This document shows positions 9,804 through 18,799 of a DNA stretch of 64,000 nt, one piece after another. A program made the position numbers and the translations under genes. The stretch's first letter is position 1. Every line of letters begins with the position of its first letter. This stretch comes from Pseudooceanicola marinus (GTDB lineage: Bacteria > Pseudomonadota > Alphaproteobacteria > Rhodobacterales > Rhodobacteraceae): the NCBI RefSeq assembly GCF_020177265.1, contig NZ_JAIVMC010000001.1, forward strand, positions 248,001 to 312,000. Reading direction: 5' to 3'. The notes under the pieces are model-generated. The model did no database searches, had not been told where the DNA came from, and saw only the letters and a program-made list of their open reading frames with translations.

Positions 9804-9832
9804 TTGAGTAACTTTGATTTGCCCCGTAATCT
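9804..9832 (+). promoter_or_regulatory. Candidate sigma-70 promoter for the secreted protein at 9894
   Basis: TTGAGT, 17-bp spacer, TAATCT in an unusually AT-rich patch, about 60 bp ahead of the next start codon. The start point would be near 9839. Confidence 0.45.
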
Positions 9833-9893
9833 GCCTTGGGACGTGCCCCGGCCGTTGCCAGCCTGGGGCTGTCCAGAGAGGGAGTTCTATTCA

Positions 9894-10355
9894 ATGGCAT
9901 TTACTTTACGGCGGTTCTCGCCACCCCGCAGTTTGCTCGGGCGCGTTGTCGCGTCGGTCTTGCTGTCCACCTGCATCGCGGGCGCCGCCGCGGCCTCTTG
10001 CGACGGCTACTGGGATGAAGGCGACCGCCAGTATGATCGCGCCGATGCCCTGTACCTGCGGGTCGAGCGCGGGATCGAGAGCCTGAGAGGCGCCTCGGTG
10101 GATGCCGCCGCCTGCAATGCGATCCGCAGCTACCAGGGAATGATCGGGGAGGCCCGTGGCGCCTTCCGTGACTCGGCCGAAAGCTATCGGAAGGCAATTT
10201 TCGCCTGCGCCGATGCTTATAACTCGACCCGGGACGGCTACTACCTGCAACTCAGCGAGGATGCCCGCTACAACCGGGATGTGTCGATGGAGTCCGTGGA
10301 CTATTCTGGCGACCTGCGGGACTGGCTGAGCCGCGAGGTCCGGCGCTGCGACTGA
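9894..10355 (+). CDS. Small secreted/periplasmic protein of unknown function, four cysteines
   Basis: I do not recognise this 153-residue protein. The N-terminus is a signal peptide (basic RRFSPPR, a hydrophobic core to about residue 26, then AAAAS), so it should be exported. The mature part is helical, rich in Tyr, Arg and Asp, and has four cysteines (in SCDG, AACNA, FACAD and RRCD), enough for two disulfides; the last cysteine is the next-to-last residue. The ATG at 9894 has GGGAG upstream and a promoter-like element before it. A strong terminator follows, so it is a single-gene unit. The helical layout could suggest an adaptor or inhibitor, but nothing supports a specific role. Confidence 0.72.
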   Translation: MAFTLRRFSPPRSLLGRVVASVLLSTCIAGAAAASCDGYWDEGDRQYDRADALYLRVERGIESLRGASVDAAACNAIRSYQGMIGEARGAFRDSAESYRKAIFACADAYNSTRDGYYLQLSEDARYNRDVSMESVDYSGDLRDWLSREVRRCD

Positions 10356-10397
10356 TCCGCCGGCGCCAGTTCCGGTCCTGACGCCCCCCTGAACGAC

Positions 10398-10423
10398 AAA
10401 GGCCCGCGCGGGGCGCGGGCCTT
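10398..10423. terminator. Bidirectional intrinsic terminator between convergent genes
   Basis: AAAGGCCCGCG / CGCGGGCCTTT, an 11-bp perfect stem with a 4-nt loop. A and T flanks on both sides let it serve both the secreted-protein gene and icd. Confidence 0.8.
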
Positions 10424-10449
10424 TGCATCTCTCAAGCCGCGCGGCGGCC

Positions 10450-11664
10450 TCAGCCGGCCAGCGCCTTGTTCAGGTTCTCGTCCACCTTTTCGAGGAACTG
10501 CATGGTTGTCAGCCAGCCCTGGTCGGGGCCCACCAGCAGCGCCAGATCCTTGGTCATGAAGCCGTTCTCGACCGTCTCGACCACGACCTTTTCCAGCGTG
10601 GTGGCAAAGGCCATCAGCGCGGTGTTCCCGTCCAGCTTCGCACGGTGCTTCAACCCGCCGGTCCAGGCGTAGATCGAGGCGATCGAGTTGGTGGAGGTCG
10701 ACTTGCCCTCCTGGTGCTGGCGGTAGTGACGGGTCACCGTGCCGTGCGCTGCCTCGGCCTCGATGATCTTGCCGTCCGGCGTCATTAGCTGCGAGGTCAT
10801 CATGCCCAGCGAGCCGAAGCCCTGGGCCACGGTGTCGGACTGCACGTCACCGTCGTAGTTCTTCAGCGCCCAGACGAACTTGCCGTTCCATTTCAGCGCG
10901 CAGGCCACCATGTCGTCGATCAGCCGGTGTTCGTACCAGATCTTCTTGGCCTTGAACTGCTCCTCGAACTCCTCCTCGTAGATCTCCTGGAAGATGTCCT
11001 TGAAGCGGCCGTCATAGGCCTTGAGGATGGTGTTCTTGGTCGACAGGTAGACCGGCCAGCCCAGGCTCAGACCATAGTTGAAGGAGGCACGGGCGAAGTC
11101 GCGGATCGACTGGTCGAGGTTGTACATGCCCATGTAGACGCCGGCCGAGGGCGCGTCATAGACCACCTTCTCGATCTCGGTGCCATCGTCGCCGACGAAT
11201 TTCATCGTCAGCTGGCCCTTGCCGGGGAAGGTGAAATCTGTGGCCTTGTACTGATCGCCGAAGGCATGGCGGCCCACGACGATGGGAGAGGTCCAGCCCG
11301 GCACCAGGCGCGGCACGTTGCGGCAGATGATCGGCTGGCGGAAGACCACACCGCCCAGGATGTTGCGGATCGTCCCGTTGGGGCTGCGCCACATCTTCTT
11401 CAGGCCGAATTCCTCGACCCGACCTTCGTCGGGGGTGATCGTGGCGCATTTAACGCCGACGCCCACTTCCTTGATCTTGTTGGCGGCGTCGACGGTGATC
11501 TGGTCGTCGGTTTCATCCCGGACCTGGATCGACAGGTCGTAATACAGCAGGTCGATGTCGAGATAAGGTTCGATCAGCTTCTTCTTGATGAAATCCCACA
11601 TGATGCGGGTCATCTCGTCGCCGTCGAGTTCGACGACGGGGTTCTCCACCTTGATCTTCGTCAT
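10450..11664 (-). CDS. icd: NADP-dependent isocitrate dehydrogenase
   Basis: TCA-cycle enzyme that oxidatively decarboxylates isocitrate to 2-oxoglutarate. The 404-residue protein is of the homodimeric, eukaryote-like type common in alphaproteobacteria, not the E. coli type. Recognisable blocks are [17 protein letters not shown] (N-terminus), [26 protein letters not shown], the SPNGTIRN substrate loop and the C-terminal [13 protein letters not shown] cofactor region. CAGGGAG precedes the ATG at 11664. It is monocistronic, with a terminator at 10398-10423. Confidence 0.97.
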   Translation of the reverse strand: MTKIKVENPVVELDGDEMTRIMWDFIKKKLIEPYLDIDLLYYDLSIQVRDETDDQITVDAANKIKEVGVGVKCATITPDEGRVEEFGLKKMWRSPNGTIRNILGGVVFRQPIICRNVPRLVPGWTSPIVVGRHAFGDQYKATDFTFPGKGQLTMKFVGDDGTEIEKVVYDAPSAGVYMGMYNLDQSIRDFARASFNYGLSLGWPVYLSTKNTILKAYDGRFKDIFQEIYEEEFEEQFKAKKIWYEHRLIDDMVACALKWNGKFVWALKNYDGDVQSDTVAQGFGSLGMMTSQLMTPDGKIIEAEAAHGTVTRHYRQHQEGKSTSTNSIASIYAWTGGLKHRAKLDGNTALMAFATTLEKVVVETVENGFMTKDLALLVGPDQGWLTTMQFLEKVDENLNKALAG

Positions 11665-11830
11665 GGGCTGGCTCCCTGCGATATCTGGAACGGGCTGGAA
11701 TCAAGCCGCGCGCGGCTTTCATCGCCTCTGTAGACTAAAGAGACGTTAGCGGGAACCCTAGGTATGCTGTTGTATACAGAAAAGTGAGCCGGGATCTGCG
11801 TCCCGCCGGAACGGGCGGGGCGGATCGGCG

Positions 11831-13048
11831 TCAGACGTCGCGCTTACGCTCCAGCCGGCGCATGCGCAGCAGCATTGGCATGGCGATGCTGCACAGCACG
11901 ATGGTGGTCAGAAGCTGCGGCAGGATGGTGCCGTTGAAGGCCTGGGCGACGAGGGTGGAGATCACCGCCGCCACGATGGTCGAGATCGCGCCGAGGACCG
12001 AGGCCGCCAAGCCGGCGATATGGCCGATGGGTTCCATGGCCAGCGCGTTCAGGTTGCCGATCGACAGGCCCATCTGGAACATCGCGGCGCCCTGCCAGAT
12101 CACGTAGACGAAGAAATAGGGGCTGTAGCCAGGGGTATGCGGCAGCACCAGGTGCGCCACCAGTAGGGCCAGGGACATGGCGAGGAAGATCGCCTGGGTC
12201 GTGGTGATGATCAGGCGCATGCCGAACCGGCCGACCAGGGCCGCGTTGACCATGGAGGATGTGGCGCAGAACAGGCCGATGCCGAAGAACCAGACGGGGA
12301 AGACCTCGCCCAGCTCGAAGATGCGGCCGAAGGTCGGCTCGATCATCGAGATCGAGGTGAACATGACCGAGAAGATCGCCGTCTGCACCATCACCGACAG
12401 GCGCACCATGGGGATCGCGAACATCTCCTGCAGGGCATGCCAGAGGGCGACGACGCGGAACTTCTGGCGGCGTTCGCGGGGCAGGGGTTCCGGCAGGCGG
12501 GCCATCAGCCAGGTGGAGCCGACGATGGAGAAGAGGAAATAGGCCAGGAAGATCGAGCGCCAGCCGCCGGCGGAGATGATCCAGTCACCGATCATCGGCG
12601 CCATGGCCGGGAAGACGGTGAAGACGATGAAGACGAAGGAGATCAGCCGCGCCATTTCGCGGCCCGCGTAGAGATCCCGGATGATGGCGATGGCCACCAC
12701 GCGCGGTGCCGAGGCGCCCAGCCCCTGCAGGACGCGCCCGATCACCAGCCATTGCAGCGACGGCGCCTGCCAGGCGATCAGTGCGCCCGCGATATAGACC
12801 ACGGCGCCGAACAGGATCACCGTCTTGCGCCCGAAACTGTCCGACAGCGGCCCGGTGAACAGGGTGCCTACGCCCATGCCCACCATGAAGGACGACAGCA
12901 CCAGCTGGGCATCCTTGGCGTCGCCCCCGGCCAGTTCGCGCCCGATCTCCGTCAGGGCCGGCAGCATGGAGTCGATGGAGAAGGCCACGGTCGCCATCGT
13001 CATCGCCATCAGCGCCACGAATTCGACGGGGTGCAGGCGTTTGGGCAT
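11831..13048 (-). CDS. MFS multidrug efflux transporter, Bcr/CflA type
   Basis: A 405-residue, 12-helix inner-membrane transporter of the drug:H+ antiporter-1 group. The N-terminal half carries the loop-2/3 signature GPLSDSFGRKTVI and the family opening TVAFSIDSMLPALTEIG. It resembles Bcr/CflA proteins that export bicyclomycin, chloramphenicol or sulfonamides; real substrate unknown. The ATG at 13048 (MPKRLHP) was chosen because the first helix follows directly; the longer frame to 13162 adds an Arg- and Cys-rich non-family stretch. Stands alone on the minus strand. Confidence 0.87.
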   Translation of the reverse strand: MPKRLHPVEFVALMAMTMATVAFSIDSMLPALTEIGRELAGGDAKDAQLVLSSFMVGMGVGTLFTGPLSDSFGRKTVILFGAVVYIAGALIAWQAPSLQWLVIGRVLQGLGASAPRVVAIAIIRDLYAGREMARLISFVFIVFTVFPAMAPMIGDWIISAGGWRSIFLAYFLFSIVGSTWLMARLPEPLPRERRQKFRVVALWHALQEMFAIPMVRLSVMVQTAIFSVMFTSISMIEPTFGRIFELGEVFPVWFFGIGLFCATSSMVNAALVGRFGMRLIITTTQAIFLAMSLALLVAHLVLPHTPGYSPYFFVYVIWQGAAMFQMGLSIGNLNALAMEPIGHIAGLAASVLGAISTIVAAVISTLVAQAFNGTILPQLLTTIVLCSIAMPMLLRMRRLERKRDV

Positions 13049-13151
13049 GGGAAATGTCTTTCGTCTGAGGGATCTCGTCTTGATGCATGCCGCTAGCACG
13101 TTTTCTGCGGGGGGGCCAGTTGCCCGCCTGCGCATTCCCGCACAGACGCAT

Positions 13152-13174
13152 CTGCCCGCCACCGGGGCGGGCAG
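13152..13174. terminator. GC hairpin downstream of the DsbA-like/ligase operon
   Basis: Perfect 9-bp inverted repeat CTGCCCGCC / GGCGGGCAG with a 5-nt loop, about 45 bp past the DsbA-like stop codon. It lacks a T tract, so it may only pause or protect the transcript. Confidence 0.35.
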
Positions 13175-13220
13175 GCTGTCTCTCCTGTGCAGAGGAACCG
13201 AGCGTTCGCGCCCTGGCGGA

Positions 13221-13886
13221 TCAGGCCTCGGGCGCGTCGCCCTCGGCCAGCTTGCCGGTGATCTCGTCGATGACCTGCAGCCACAGCTCCACCGGCTGGG
13301 CGCCGGGCACCGCGTGCTGCTGCGCGACGATGAAGGTGGGCACGGAGTTCACGCCCATCTTGCGCGAATGCGCATCGCGGTCGCGGATCGCCTGTTCGTC
13401 GGCATCGCTCTCGAGCAGGCGGCGGACCACGGCGGCGTCCATGCCGGCGCTGTCGGCGATATCGGCCAGCACCTCATGATCGCCGATGTCGCGCCCGTCG
13501 CGGAAGTTGGCGGCAAAGAGCGCATCGACAACCTTGTGCTGCACCTGTTCCAGCCCCGCCCAGTGGATCAGGCGGTGCGCGTCCAGGGTGTTCGGCGTCC
13601 GGGTGATCTGGGTAAAATCGGCCTCGACCCCGTCAGCCTTCGCCCGCTCAGCGATCTGGTCATAGACCTTGTCGGCCGTTTCCTCGCCGAACTTCGACAC
13701 CAGGTAGGCACGCCGGTCCATGCCCTCACGCGGCATGTCGGGGTTCAGCTGGAAGGGATGCCATTCGATGACGAAGGGGTGGCCCGGACGGTCCGCCAGG
13801 GCGCGGTCCAGAAGGGTCTTGCCGATGTAGCACCAGGGGCAGATGGGGTCGGACAGGATGTCGATCTTCACGGGGGTGTCGGTCAT
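13221..13886 (-). CDS. DsbA family oxidoreductase (FrnE-like)
   Basis: A 221-residue thioredoxin-fold protein with the active site CPWC at Cys16-Cys19 and an inserted helical domain, as in FrnE and 2-hydroxychromene-2-carboxylate isomerase relatives. The cis-proline loop appears as GVNSVPTFIV. There is no signal peptide, so it works in the cytoplasm, unlike true DsbA. The ATG overlaps the stop of the upstream acyl-CoA ligase (ATGA), so the two are translationally coupled. The coupling may hint at a shared metabolic role, but this is only inference. Confidence 0.88.
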   Translation of the reverse strand: MTDTPVKIDILSDPICPWCYIGKTLLDRALADRPGHPFVIEWHPFQLNPDMPREGMDRRAYLVSKFGEETADKVYDQIAERAKADGVEADFTQITRTPNTLDAHRLIHWAGLEQVQHKVVDALFAANFRDGRDIGDHEVLADIADSAGMDAAVVRRLLESDADEQAIRDRDAHSRKMGVNSVPTFIVAQQHAVPGAQPVELWLQVIDEITGKLAEGDAPEA

Positions 13887-15406
13887 GGCGTCTTCTCCCA
13901 GAGCGCGCGAAGAGCCGGGCGCTGCAGTTTTCCGTTCGAATTTCGCGGCAGCGCGTCGCAGTGCTGCCAGATGCGGGGCTGCTTGTAACGGGCCAGTCTT
14001 TGGGCCGCCAGTGAAGACAGCGTGAGGGGATCCTGTTCGGTGCCGGTGTAGAAGGCGGCGATGACGCTGGCGTCTTGCTTCACCTCGATCTCGGTGACGG
14101 CGATCTCGGTCACGCCGGGCAGGTCCGACAGGGCGGCCTCGACCTCGGCGGGCGATACGCGGTAGCCTCCGGCGTTCATCATGTCGCCCGAGCGTCCGCG
14201 ATAGGTGATCGCGCCGTCCTCGTCCATGCGGCCCAGATCGCCGGTCAGGAACCAGTCGCCGGACATGCGGGCGGCGGTGGCCTCGGGTGCGTTCAGGTAG
14301 CCGCGCATCAGCCCCGGGTCGGCGCGGTCCACGGCGATGATACCGTCCTCGCCCAGGGGCACCGGCGCGCCGTCCTCGCCCAGGATCGCCACCCGGCGGC
14401 CCGGCTGCGGGCGGCCCAGGGTGCCGGGGGCCGCGGGGTCGGCGGGGCTGCCCGACAGGAAGGTGGATATCTCGGACATGCCGAAGGCCTCATGGATCGT
14501 GAGCCCGGTGGCCTCGCGCCACTCGTCCCGGATGCGGTCCGACAGTTTCTCGCCCGCCGCCAGCCCGTGGCGCAGCTTGGGCAGAGGCAGGGTCGGGTGA
14601 TCCGACAGGAGCTTGCGGTACACCCCCGGCGCGGCGGCAAAGAGCGTCGCCTCGTGCCGCTTCAGCAGCAGCGGCAGGGAGGTCAGCGGCACGCCCTCGG
14701 CCGGGATCAGGGCGGTGGCGCCCGCGGTCCAGGGGTCCATCAGCCCGGTGCCCAGGGTGAAGGTCCAGTTGAAGGCGCCGGCGTGCAGCAGCCGGTCGTC
14801 AGGGCCCAGCCCGTACCAGCCCGCGTGCATCATCTGCCGCGCCCAGATGGCGCGGTGCGCATGTTCCACGGCGCGCGGCGTGCCGGAGGTGCCGGAGGTG
14901 AAGACGATGTAGGCGGGGCGATCCGGATCGCCCATGTGATAGTCTGCGGCGGGTAGGTCGCGCATCGCCAGCAGCGCCGCCTGGTCGAGCACCGGCAGCT
15001 CTGTCTCGGGGCAGACCACGCCGTCGCCCAGCAGGATGGCGGCGGGGCGGGTGATCTTGATCAGCCGGGCGACCTCGGGCGCGGTCAGCTGGGCGGAACT
15101 GGGCACGGGCACCAGACCGGCGGCGATGGCGCCTAGGTAGGCTAGTGGAAACTCCACTGTATTGCCGAGGCGCATCAGCACGACATCCCCCGGCACCAGC
15201 CCCGCCTGTCGGAGGCCCGTGGCGGTGCCGCGCACGGCGGCCTCCAGCCGGGCATAGGACCAGCGTTCGGCGCGGCCAAGGCCGAGGATGGCCAGCGCCA
15301 CCTTGTCGGGCGTGGCCTGGCCCTTGGCCAGCACATGGGCGGCCATGTTGAACGGTGCGGGGCAGGGTGCGGCGGGGCCGCGATCACAGATCGAAAGACG
15401 CGTCAT
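13883..15406 (-). CDS. Acyl-CoA synthetase / AMP-dependent ligase (class I adenylate-forming)
   Basis: A 507-residue enzyme that activates a carboxylic acid through an acyl-AMP and transfers it to CoA. Signature A3 reads FTSGTSGTPRAVEH, A5 GMSEIS, A7 TGDLGRMDEDG, A8 YRGRSGDMMNAGGYRVSP and A10 NSNGKLQRP with its catalytic lysine. Size and motif style fit the benzoate/acetate-type ligases; the acid itself cannot be read. It is the first gene of a two-gene operon with the DsbA-like protein. The divergent XRE-cupin regulator starts 80 bp away and is a reasonable candidate controller. Confidence 0.87.
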   Translation of the reverse strand: MTRLSICDRGPAAPCPAPFNMAAHVLAKGQATPDKVALAILGLGRAERWSYARLEAAVRGTATGLRQAGLVPGDVVLMRLGNTVEFPLAYLGAIAAGLVPVPSSAQLTAPEVARLIKITRPAAILLGDGVVCPETELPVLDQAALLAMRDLPAADYHMGDPDRPAYIVFTSGTSGTPRAVEHAHRAIWARQMMHAGWYGLGPDDRLLHAGAFNWTFTLGTGLMDPWTAGATALIPAEGVPLTSLPLLLKRHEATLFAAAPGVYRKLLSDHPTLPLPKLRHGLAAGEKLSDRIRDEWREATGLTIHEAFGMSEISTFLSGSPADPAAPGTLGRPQPGRRVAILGEDGAPVPLGEDGIIAVDRADPGLMRGYLNAPEATAARMSGDWFLTGDLGRMDEDGAITYRGRSGDMMNAGGYRVSPAEVEAALSDLPGVTEIAVTEIEVKQDASVIAAFYTGTEQDPLTLSSLAAQRLARYKQPRIWQHCDALPRNSNGKLQRPALRALWEKTP

Positions 15407-15486
15407 GGATCCTTGCTAGGGGGACGGGGACGCCCTGGCAAGCGCGGGCGTTGCAAGCGGGGCCGGGCGGGCCTATAGACTGCGCC

Positions 15487-16110
15487 ATGAGCGAGAGTGA
15501 CCCCCGCAAGCTGATCCGCATCGCCCGCGAGACGGGAGAGGACATCGGTGCCGAGCCGCTGGATCTTGGCACCCGCGTGCGTGAATTGCGCCGGGAACGG
15601 GACTGGACGCTTGAACAGGCCGCCGTGAAGGCCGGCATGGCGCGTTCGACCCTGTCGAAGATCGAGAACGGCCAGATGTCGCCCACCTATGACGCGCTGA
15701 AGAAGCTGGCGACGGGGCTGGGCATTTCCGTGCCGCAGCTGTTCACCCCACCCAAGGCGCAGCAGGTCATGGGCCGCATGGCCGTTGACCGGGAAGGCGA
15801 GGGGCAGGCCTATGCCACCGCCACCTATGAACACGATCTGCTGGCCGCCAACCTGACCCGCAAGCAGATGCTGCCCTACCGCGCCCGCATCCGCGCCCGG
15901 TCAATGGAAGAGTTCGACGGCTGGGTGCGCCACGACGGAGAGGAATTCCTGTATGTCCTCACCGGGGTCATCAAGCTTTACACCGAATTCTACGAGCCGG
16001 TTGAGATGCGCCGGGGCGACAGCGCCTATTACGATGCCTCAATGGGGCACAACGTGATCTCGGTCAGCCCGGAGGATGCGACGATCCTCTGGGTGACCTC
16101 GTTGAGCTGA
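15487..16110 (+). CDS. XRE family transcriptional regulator with C-terminal cupin domain
   Basis: A 207-residue DNA-binding regulator. The helix-turn-helix spans about residues 27-82 (LGTRVRELRRERDWTLEQAA, then MARSTLSKIENGQMSPT) and a cupin sensor fills the C-terminal half (YVLTGVIKLYTEF, MRRGDSAYYDASMGHNV). Such HTH-cupin proteins usually sense a small metabolite and control a neighbouring gene. Here the divergent acyl-CoA ligase, 80 bp away, is the obvious target. The ATG at 15487 was chosen because upstream codons are not family-like. The ligand is unknown. Confidence 0.88.
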   Translation: MSESDPRKLIRIARETGEDIGAEPLDLGTRVRELRRERDWTLEQAAVKAGMARSTLSKIENGQMSPTYDALKKLATGLGISVPQLFTPPKAQQVMGRMAVDREGEGQAYATATYEHDLLAANLTRKQMLPYRARIRARSMEEFDGWVRHDGEEFLYVLTGVIKLYTEFYEPVEMRRGDSAYYDASMGHNVISVSPEDATILWVTSLS

Positions 16111-16123
16111 ACGCGAGTGGTGA

Positions 16124-16471
16124 TCAGCCGCTGCGCCCGATGGGCTGGTCGGCCATCTGTTCATCGCCGAAAGCCGCGTCGTCATCCGACGGGTCTTCGC
16201 CCGCGGGCACGTATTTGCCCGACTCCTTGATCGCCTCCATGTCCTCTGCCTCGTCCATGCGGACATCGGCGGGCATGGCGCCCTCGCGCCAGGAGGCGAT
16301 CTCGTCCTGAAGGTCGTTGTAGTCGCGTCCCGTGGCCTGAGCCAGGTAGGCCGCCAGCGCGTCGCGCGAGCCGTCGAGGGCCAGCAGGTCCTCTTCCTCG
16401 GCCTCGGGCCATTGATCCATCACGGCGGGGACGTAGGCGGTCCAGTTGCGGGCGATGTCGGGCCATTGCAT
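16124..16471 (-). CDS. CsbD-like small stress protein with acidic C-terminal extension
   Basis: A 115-residue acidic protein. Its first 60 residues match the CsbD-like pattern (W..I..NW, a tryptophan near residue 21, EEEDLLAL.GSRDAL..YL, then W), a family often induced by general stress but without a known activity. The last 50 residues are an extra acidic tail rich in Asp, Glu and Ala. AAGGAG lies at ideal distance from the ATG at 16471. The hairpin at 16505-16528 separates it from the upstream gene. It converges with the XRE-cupin gene, 13 bp apart. Confidence 0.68.
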   Translation of the reverse strand: MQWPDIARNWTAYVPAVMDQWPEAEEEDLLALDGSRDALAAYLAQATGRDYNDLQDEIASWREGAMPADVRMDEAEDMEAIKESGKYVPAGEDPSDDDAAFGDEQMADQPIGRSG

Positions 16472-16504
16472 GGGGGCACTCCTTTTGTCGTCTGTCAGAA
16501 ACAA

Positions 16505-16528
16505 AACGCCGGGCGATGGCCCGGCGTT
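16505..16528 (-). terminator. Intrinsic terminator of the binding-protein gene
   Basis: AACGCCGGGC / GCCCGGCGTT, a 10-bp perfect stem with a 4-nt loop, followed on the minus strand by TTTGTTT. It lies just after the stop of the YejA-like gene. Confidence 0.82.
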
Positions 16529-16569
16529 CCGTTGTGGTCGGAATGTTGTCGTCTGGATGGGGCAGGCGA

Positions 16570-18429
16570 TCAGCCTTCTGGGTCCATCCACCAGACCTCC
16601 GGCAGCCAGTAGACGCCGTCACCGTAGATCGGGATCTCCTCGGGGTATTTCAGCGCCGCATCATGGGCCACGCGACCCTTGTCGAACATGAAGATCGGGA
16701 TCACGTAGCGGCCCGTCGTCAGGATCCGGTCCAGCGCCCGCACGGCGGCAGTGAAATCCTCGGAGCTGCGCGAGGCCAGCATCGCCTCGACCATGGCGTC
16801 GATCGCCGGGTTCTTCACCCCCATCAGGTTGCGCGACCCGGGCTGGTCGGCGGTGTCGCCACCCCAGTAGATGCGCTGGTCATTGCCCGGCGACAGGGAG
16901 AACTGGCGCCGGATGTCCGTCATGTCGAAGTCGAAGTTCTCGATCCGCATGGCGTATTGCGCATTGTCCACCGTGGTCACGCCGGCCTGGACGCCCAGCC
17001 GTTCCAGGGCGTTCATGTAGATGTCGATGATCGCCTCGTTCTGCTGGTCGCCCTGGCGCAGCAGGATCTCGAACCGCAGGGGATCGCCGGCGGCATTGCG
17101 GCGCACCCCGTCATCGCCGGTGACCCAGCCGGCCTCGTCCAGAAGACCGGCGGCGGTACGGATGTTGGCGCGGTTGCGGGCGGAGCCGTCACCGGCGGGC
17201 AGGGCGTAGCCCTCCAGCGCGCCGGGGGCGAGGCGGTCGGCGAAGGGCGCCAGCAGCTCGCGCACGCGGCCCTCGGCCGGGCCTTCGCGCATGCCCAGCT
17301 GGGAATGCGAGAAGTAGGAAGTGATCCGGGGCTGCTTACCGCCCGTGATCGTCTCGTTGATGTATTCGAAGTTGAAGGCGTGGATCATCGCGTCGCGCAC
17401 GCGGATGTCGTCGAAGGGCGCGCGGCGGGTGTTCATCACGAAGCCGGTGATGCCCGAGGGGCGTTCGGAGGGGATCTCCGCCTTCACGATGTCCCCCGAC
17501 CGGATGGCCGGAAAGTCGTAGTCCCGGTCCCATTTCTCAGCGTTGAATTCCCGGACGAAGGAAATTTCGCCGGCCTTGAACGCCTCGAACAGCGCGGCCT
17601 GGTCACCGAAGAATTCGATCCGGATCTCGTCAAAATTGGCGATGCCCTGACGGATCGGCAGGTCGTTGCCCCAGTAGTCTGGGTTCCGTTTCAGCACCAC
17701 GTTGCGGCCCGCGTCGAAGCTGTCGATCACGTAGGGGGAGGACCCGATGGGCACCACGTCGAGTCCTGAGCGGGTGAAATCCTCATCCGCCCACTGTGCC
17801 TTCTTCAGCACCGGCCAGAGGCCGATCACCAGGGCCTGTTCGCGGTCGTCGCCGCCGAAGGTGAACCGGACCGAACGCGGGCCGGTCTGTTCCATGTTCT
17901 CGATGCTCTGCCACAGGCCGAGGTAACGGGCGTTGCCGATGGTGCCCAGGGTTTCATAGGTCCACATGACATCCTCGACTGTCACCGGCGATCCGTCGGA
18001 AAACGCCGCCTCCGGGCGCAGGGTGAATTCGACCCAGCTGCGATTCGGATCCGTTTCCACCGATTCGGCCAGCAGCCCGTAAAGGGTGAAGGGTTCATCC
18101 TGGGTGCGGTACATCAGGCTCTCATGGGTCATGAACCGCAATTGCCAGGGCACGGTGCCGCGAATGATGAAGGGATTGAGGCTGTCGAAGCCGCCGGTAT
18201 TGCCGGTGACGAAAGTGCCGCCCTTGGGCGCCTCGGGATTCGTGTAGGGCAGATGGGTGAAATCGGCGGGAAGGGCCGGTTCGCCGTACATCGCAAGCCC
18301 GTGGGAGGGCTCCGCCAGGGCGGGAATCGCTGCCGCGACGCAGAGAATCGCCCCCGCCGAAAGGCGCGTGACAAGCTGTCTTGCTTGCGCTATCGGGGCC
18401 GGTTGGAGACGACGTCGGAAGGGTTTCAT
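16570..18429 (-). CDS. Extracellular solute-binding protein, family 5 (YejA-like peptide-binding)
   Basis: A 619-residue periplasmic receptor of a peptide-type ABC importer. A basic N-terminus and hydrophobic stretch ending in IPALA form a signal peptide. The mature start HGLAMYGEPALPADF and YTNPEAPKGG match the YejA group, which binds oligopeptides and microcin C-like compounds. The ATG at 18429 was preferred over one 28 codons upstream because GGGAG precedes it at good distance and the signal peptide then has normal length. No permease or ATPase gene is adjacent, so it is an orphan binding protein here. Confidence 0.88.
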   Translation of the reverse strand: MKPFRRRLQPAPIAQARQLVTRLSAGAILCVAAAIPALAEPSHGLAMYGEPALPADFTHLPYTNPEAPKGGTFVTGNTGGFDSLNPFIIRGTVPWQLRFMTHESLMYRTQDEPFTLYGLLAESVETDPNRSWVEFTLRPEAAFSDGSPVTVEDVMWTYETLGTIGNARYLGLWQSIENMEQTGPRSVRFTFGGDDREQALVIGLWPVLKKAQWADEDFTRSGLDVVPIGSSPYVIDSFDAGRNVVLKRNPDYWGNDLPIRQGIANFDEIRIEFFGDQAALFEAFKAGEISFVREFNAEKWDRDYDFPAIRSGDIVKAEIPSERPSGITGFVMNTRRAPFDDIRVRDAMIHAFNFEYINETITGGKQPRITSYFSHSQLGMREGPAEGRVRELLAPFADRLAPGALEGYALPAGDGSARNRANIRTAAGLLDEAGWVTGDDGVRRNAAGDPLRFEILLRQGDQQNEAIIDIYMNALERLGVQAGVTTVDNAQYAMRIENFDFDMTDIRRQFSLSPGNDQRIYWGGDTADQPGSRNLMGVKNPAIDAMVEAMLASRSSEDFTAAVRALDRILTTGRYVIPIFMFDKGRVAHDAALKYPEEIPIYGDGVYWLPEVWWMDPEG

Positions 18430-18506
18430 TTTGGCACTGCTCCCTGGAAACCTTGTTTTCTTGGGCTTCACGGTAACCGCGGACCTTCGCCTTTTCAAAC
18501 TTTTAG

Positions 18507-18535
18507 CTTTCATGACGGCGCCGGATTGCTTATAA
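18507..18535 (+). promoter_or_regulatory. Candidate promoter of the small RNA at 18541
   Basis: CTTTCA, 17-bp spacer, TTATAA, followed about 6 bp later by the putative RNA start. No plus-strand coding sequence lies between this promoter and the terminator at 18590-18618. Confidence 0.5.
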
Positions 18536-18540
18536 AGAAG

Positions 18541-18618
18541 CCACTGCTCGATAGGTTTCTTGCCTGTATGAAACCTGCCTCAATAACTGAACGCCGGCTT
18601 CGTGCCGGCGTTTTTTTT
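18541..18618 (+). ncRNA. Candidate small regulatory RNA (about 78 nt)
   Basis: A complete small transcription unit with no reading frame: the promoter-like element at 18507-18535, a first hairpin AGGTTTC / GAAACCT (18553-18576, 10-nt loop), a short single-stranded linker CAATAACTG, then a strong terminator stem with eight T. This order (hairpin, AU-rich linker, U-tailed terminator) is typical of Hfq-dependent trans-acting sRNAs. It lies divergent from the binding-protein gene and 180 bp ahead of bdhA. A size near 78 nt resembles the suhB/MmgR class of alphaproteobacterial sRNAs, but I cannot assign a family by eye. Confidence 0.6.
18590..18618 (+). terminator. Strong intrinsic terminator of the candidate sRNA
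   Basis: Eight-base stem AACGCCGG / CCGGCGTT with a 7-nt loop, followed by an unbroken T run. No plus-strand gene ends upstream within several hundred bases, which is why an RNA gene is inferred. Confidence 0.82.
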
Positions 18619-18799
18619 ATCCGCATTGCGAGCAGGCGCCGGGGCGGCTTTTCCGGGGGAACCGGGCCGAAGTCCACACACGGACCCATCAGGAAATCTC
18701 ACGAGACTGAGGGCGCGCCGCGCCTTTCCCTCGCTTTTTGCAGACGCAGCATTATTGTCGGCCTCGACCGGGTTGTCCCGGAGAGAAGAGGAGAGACCA

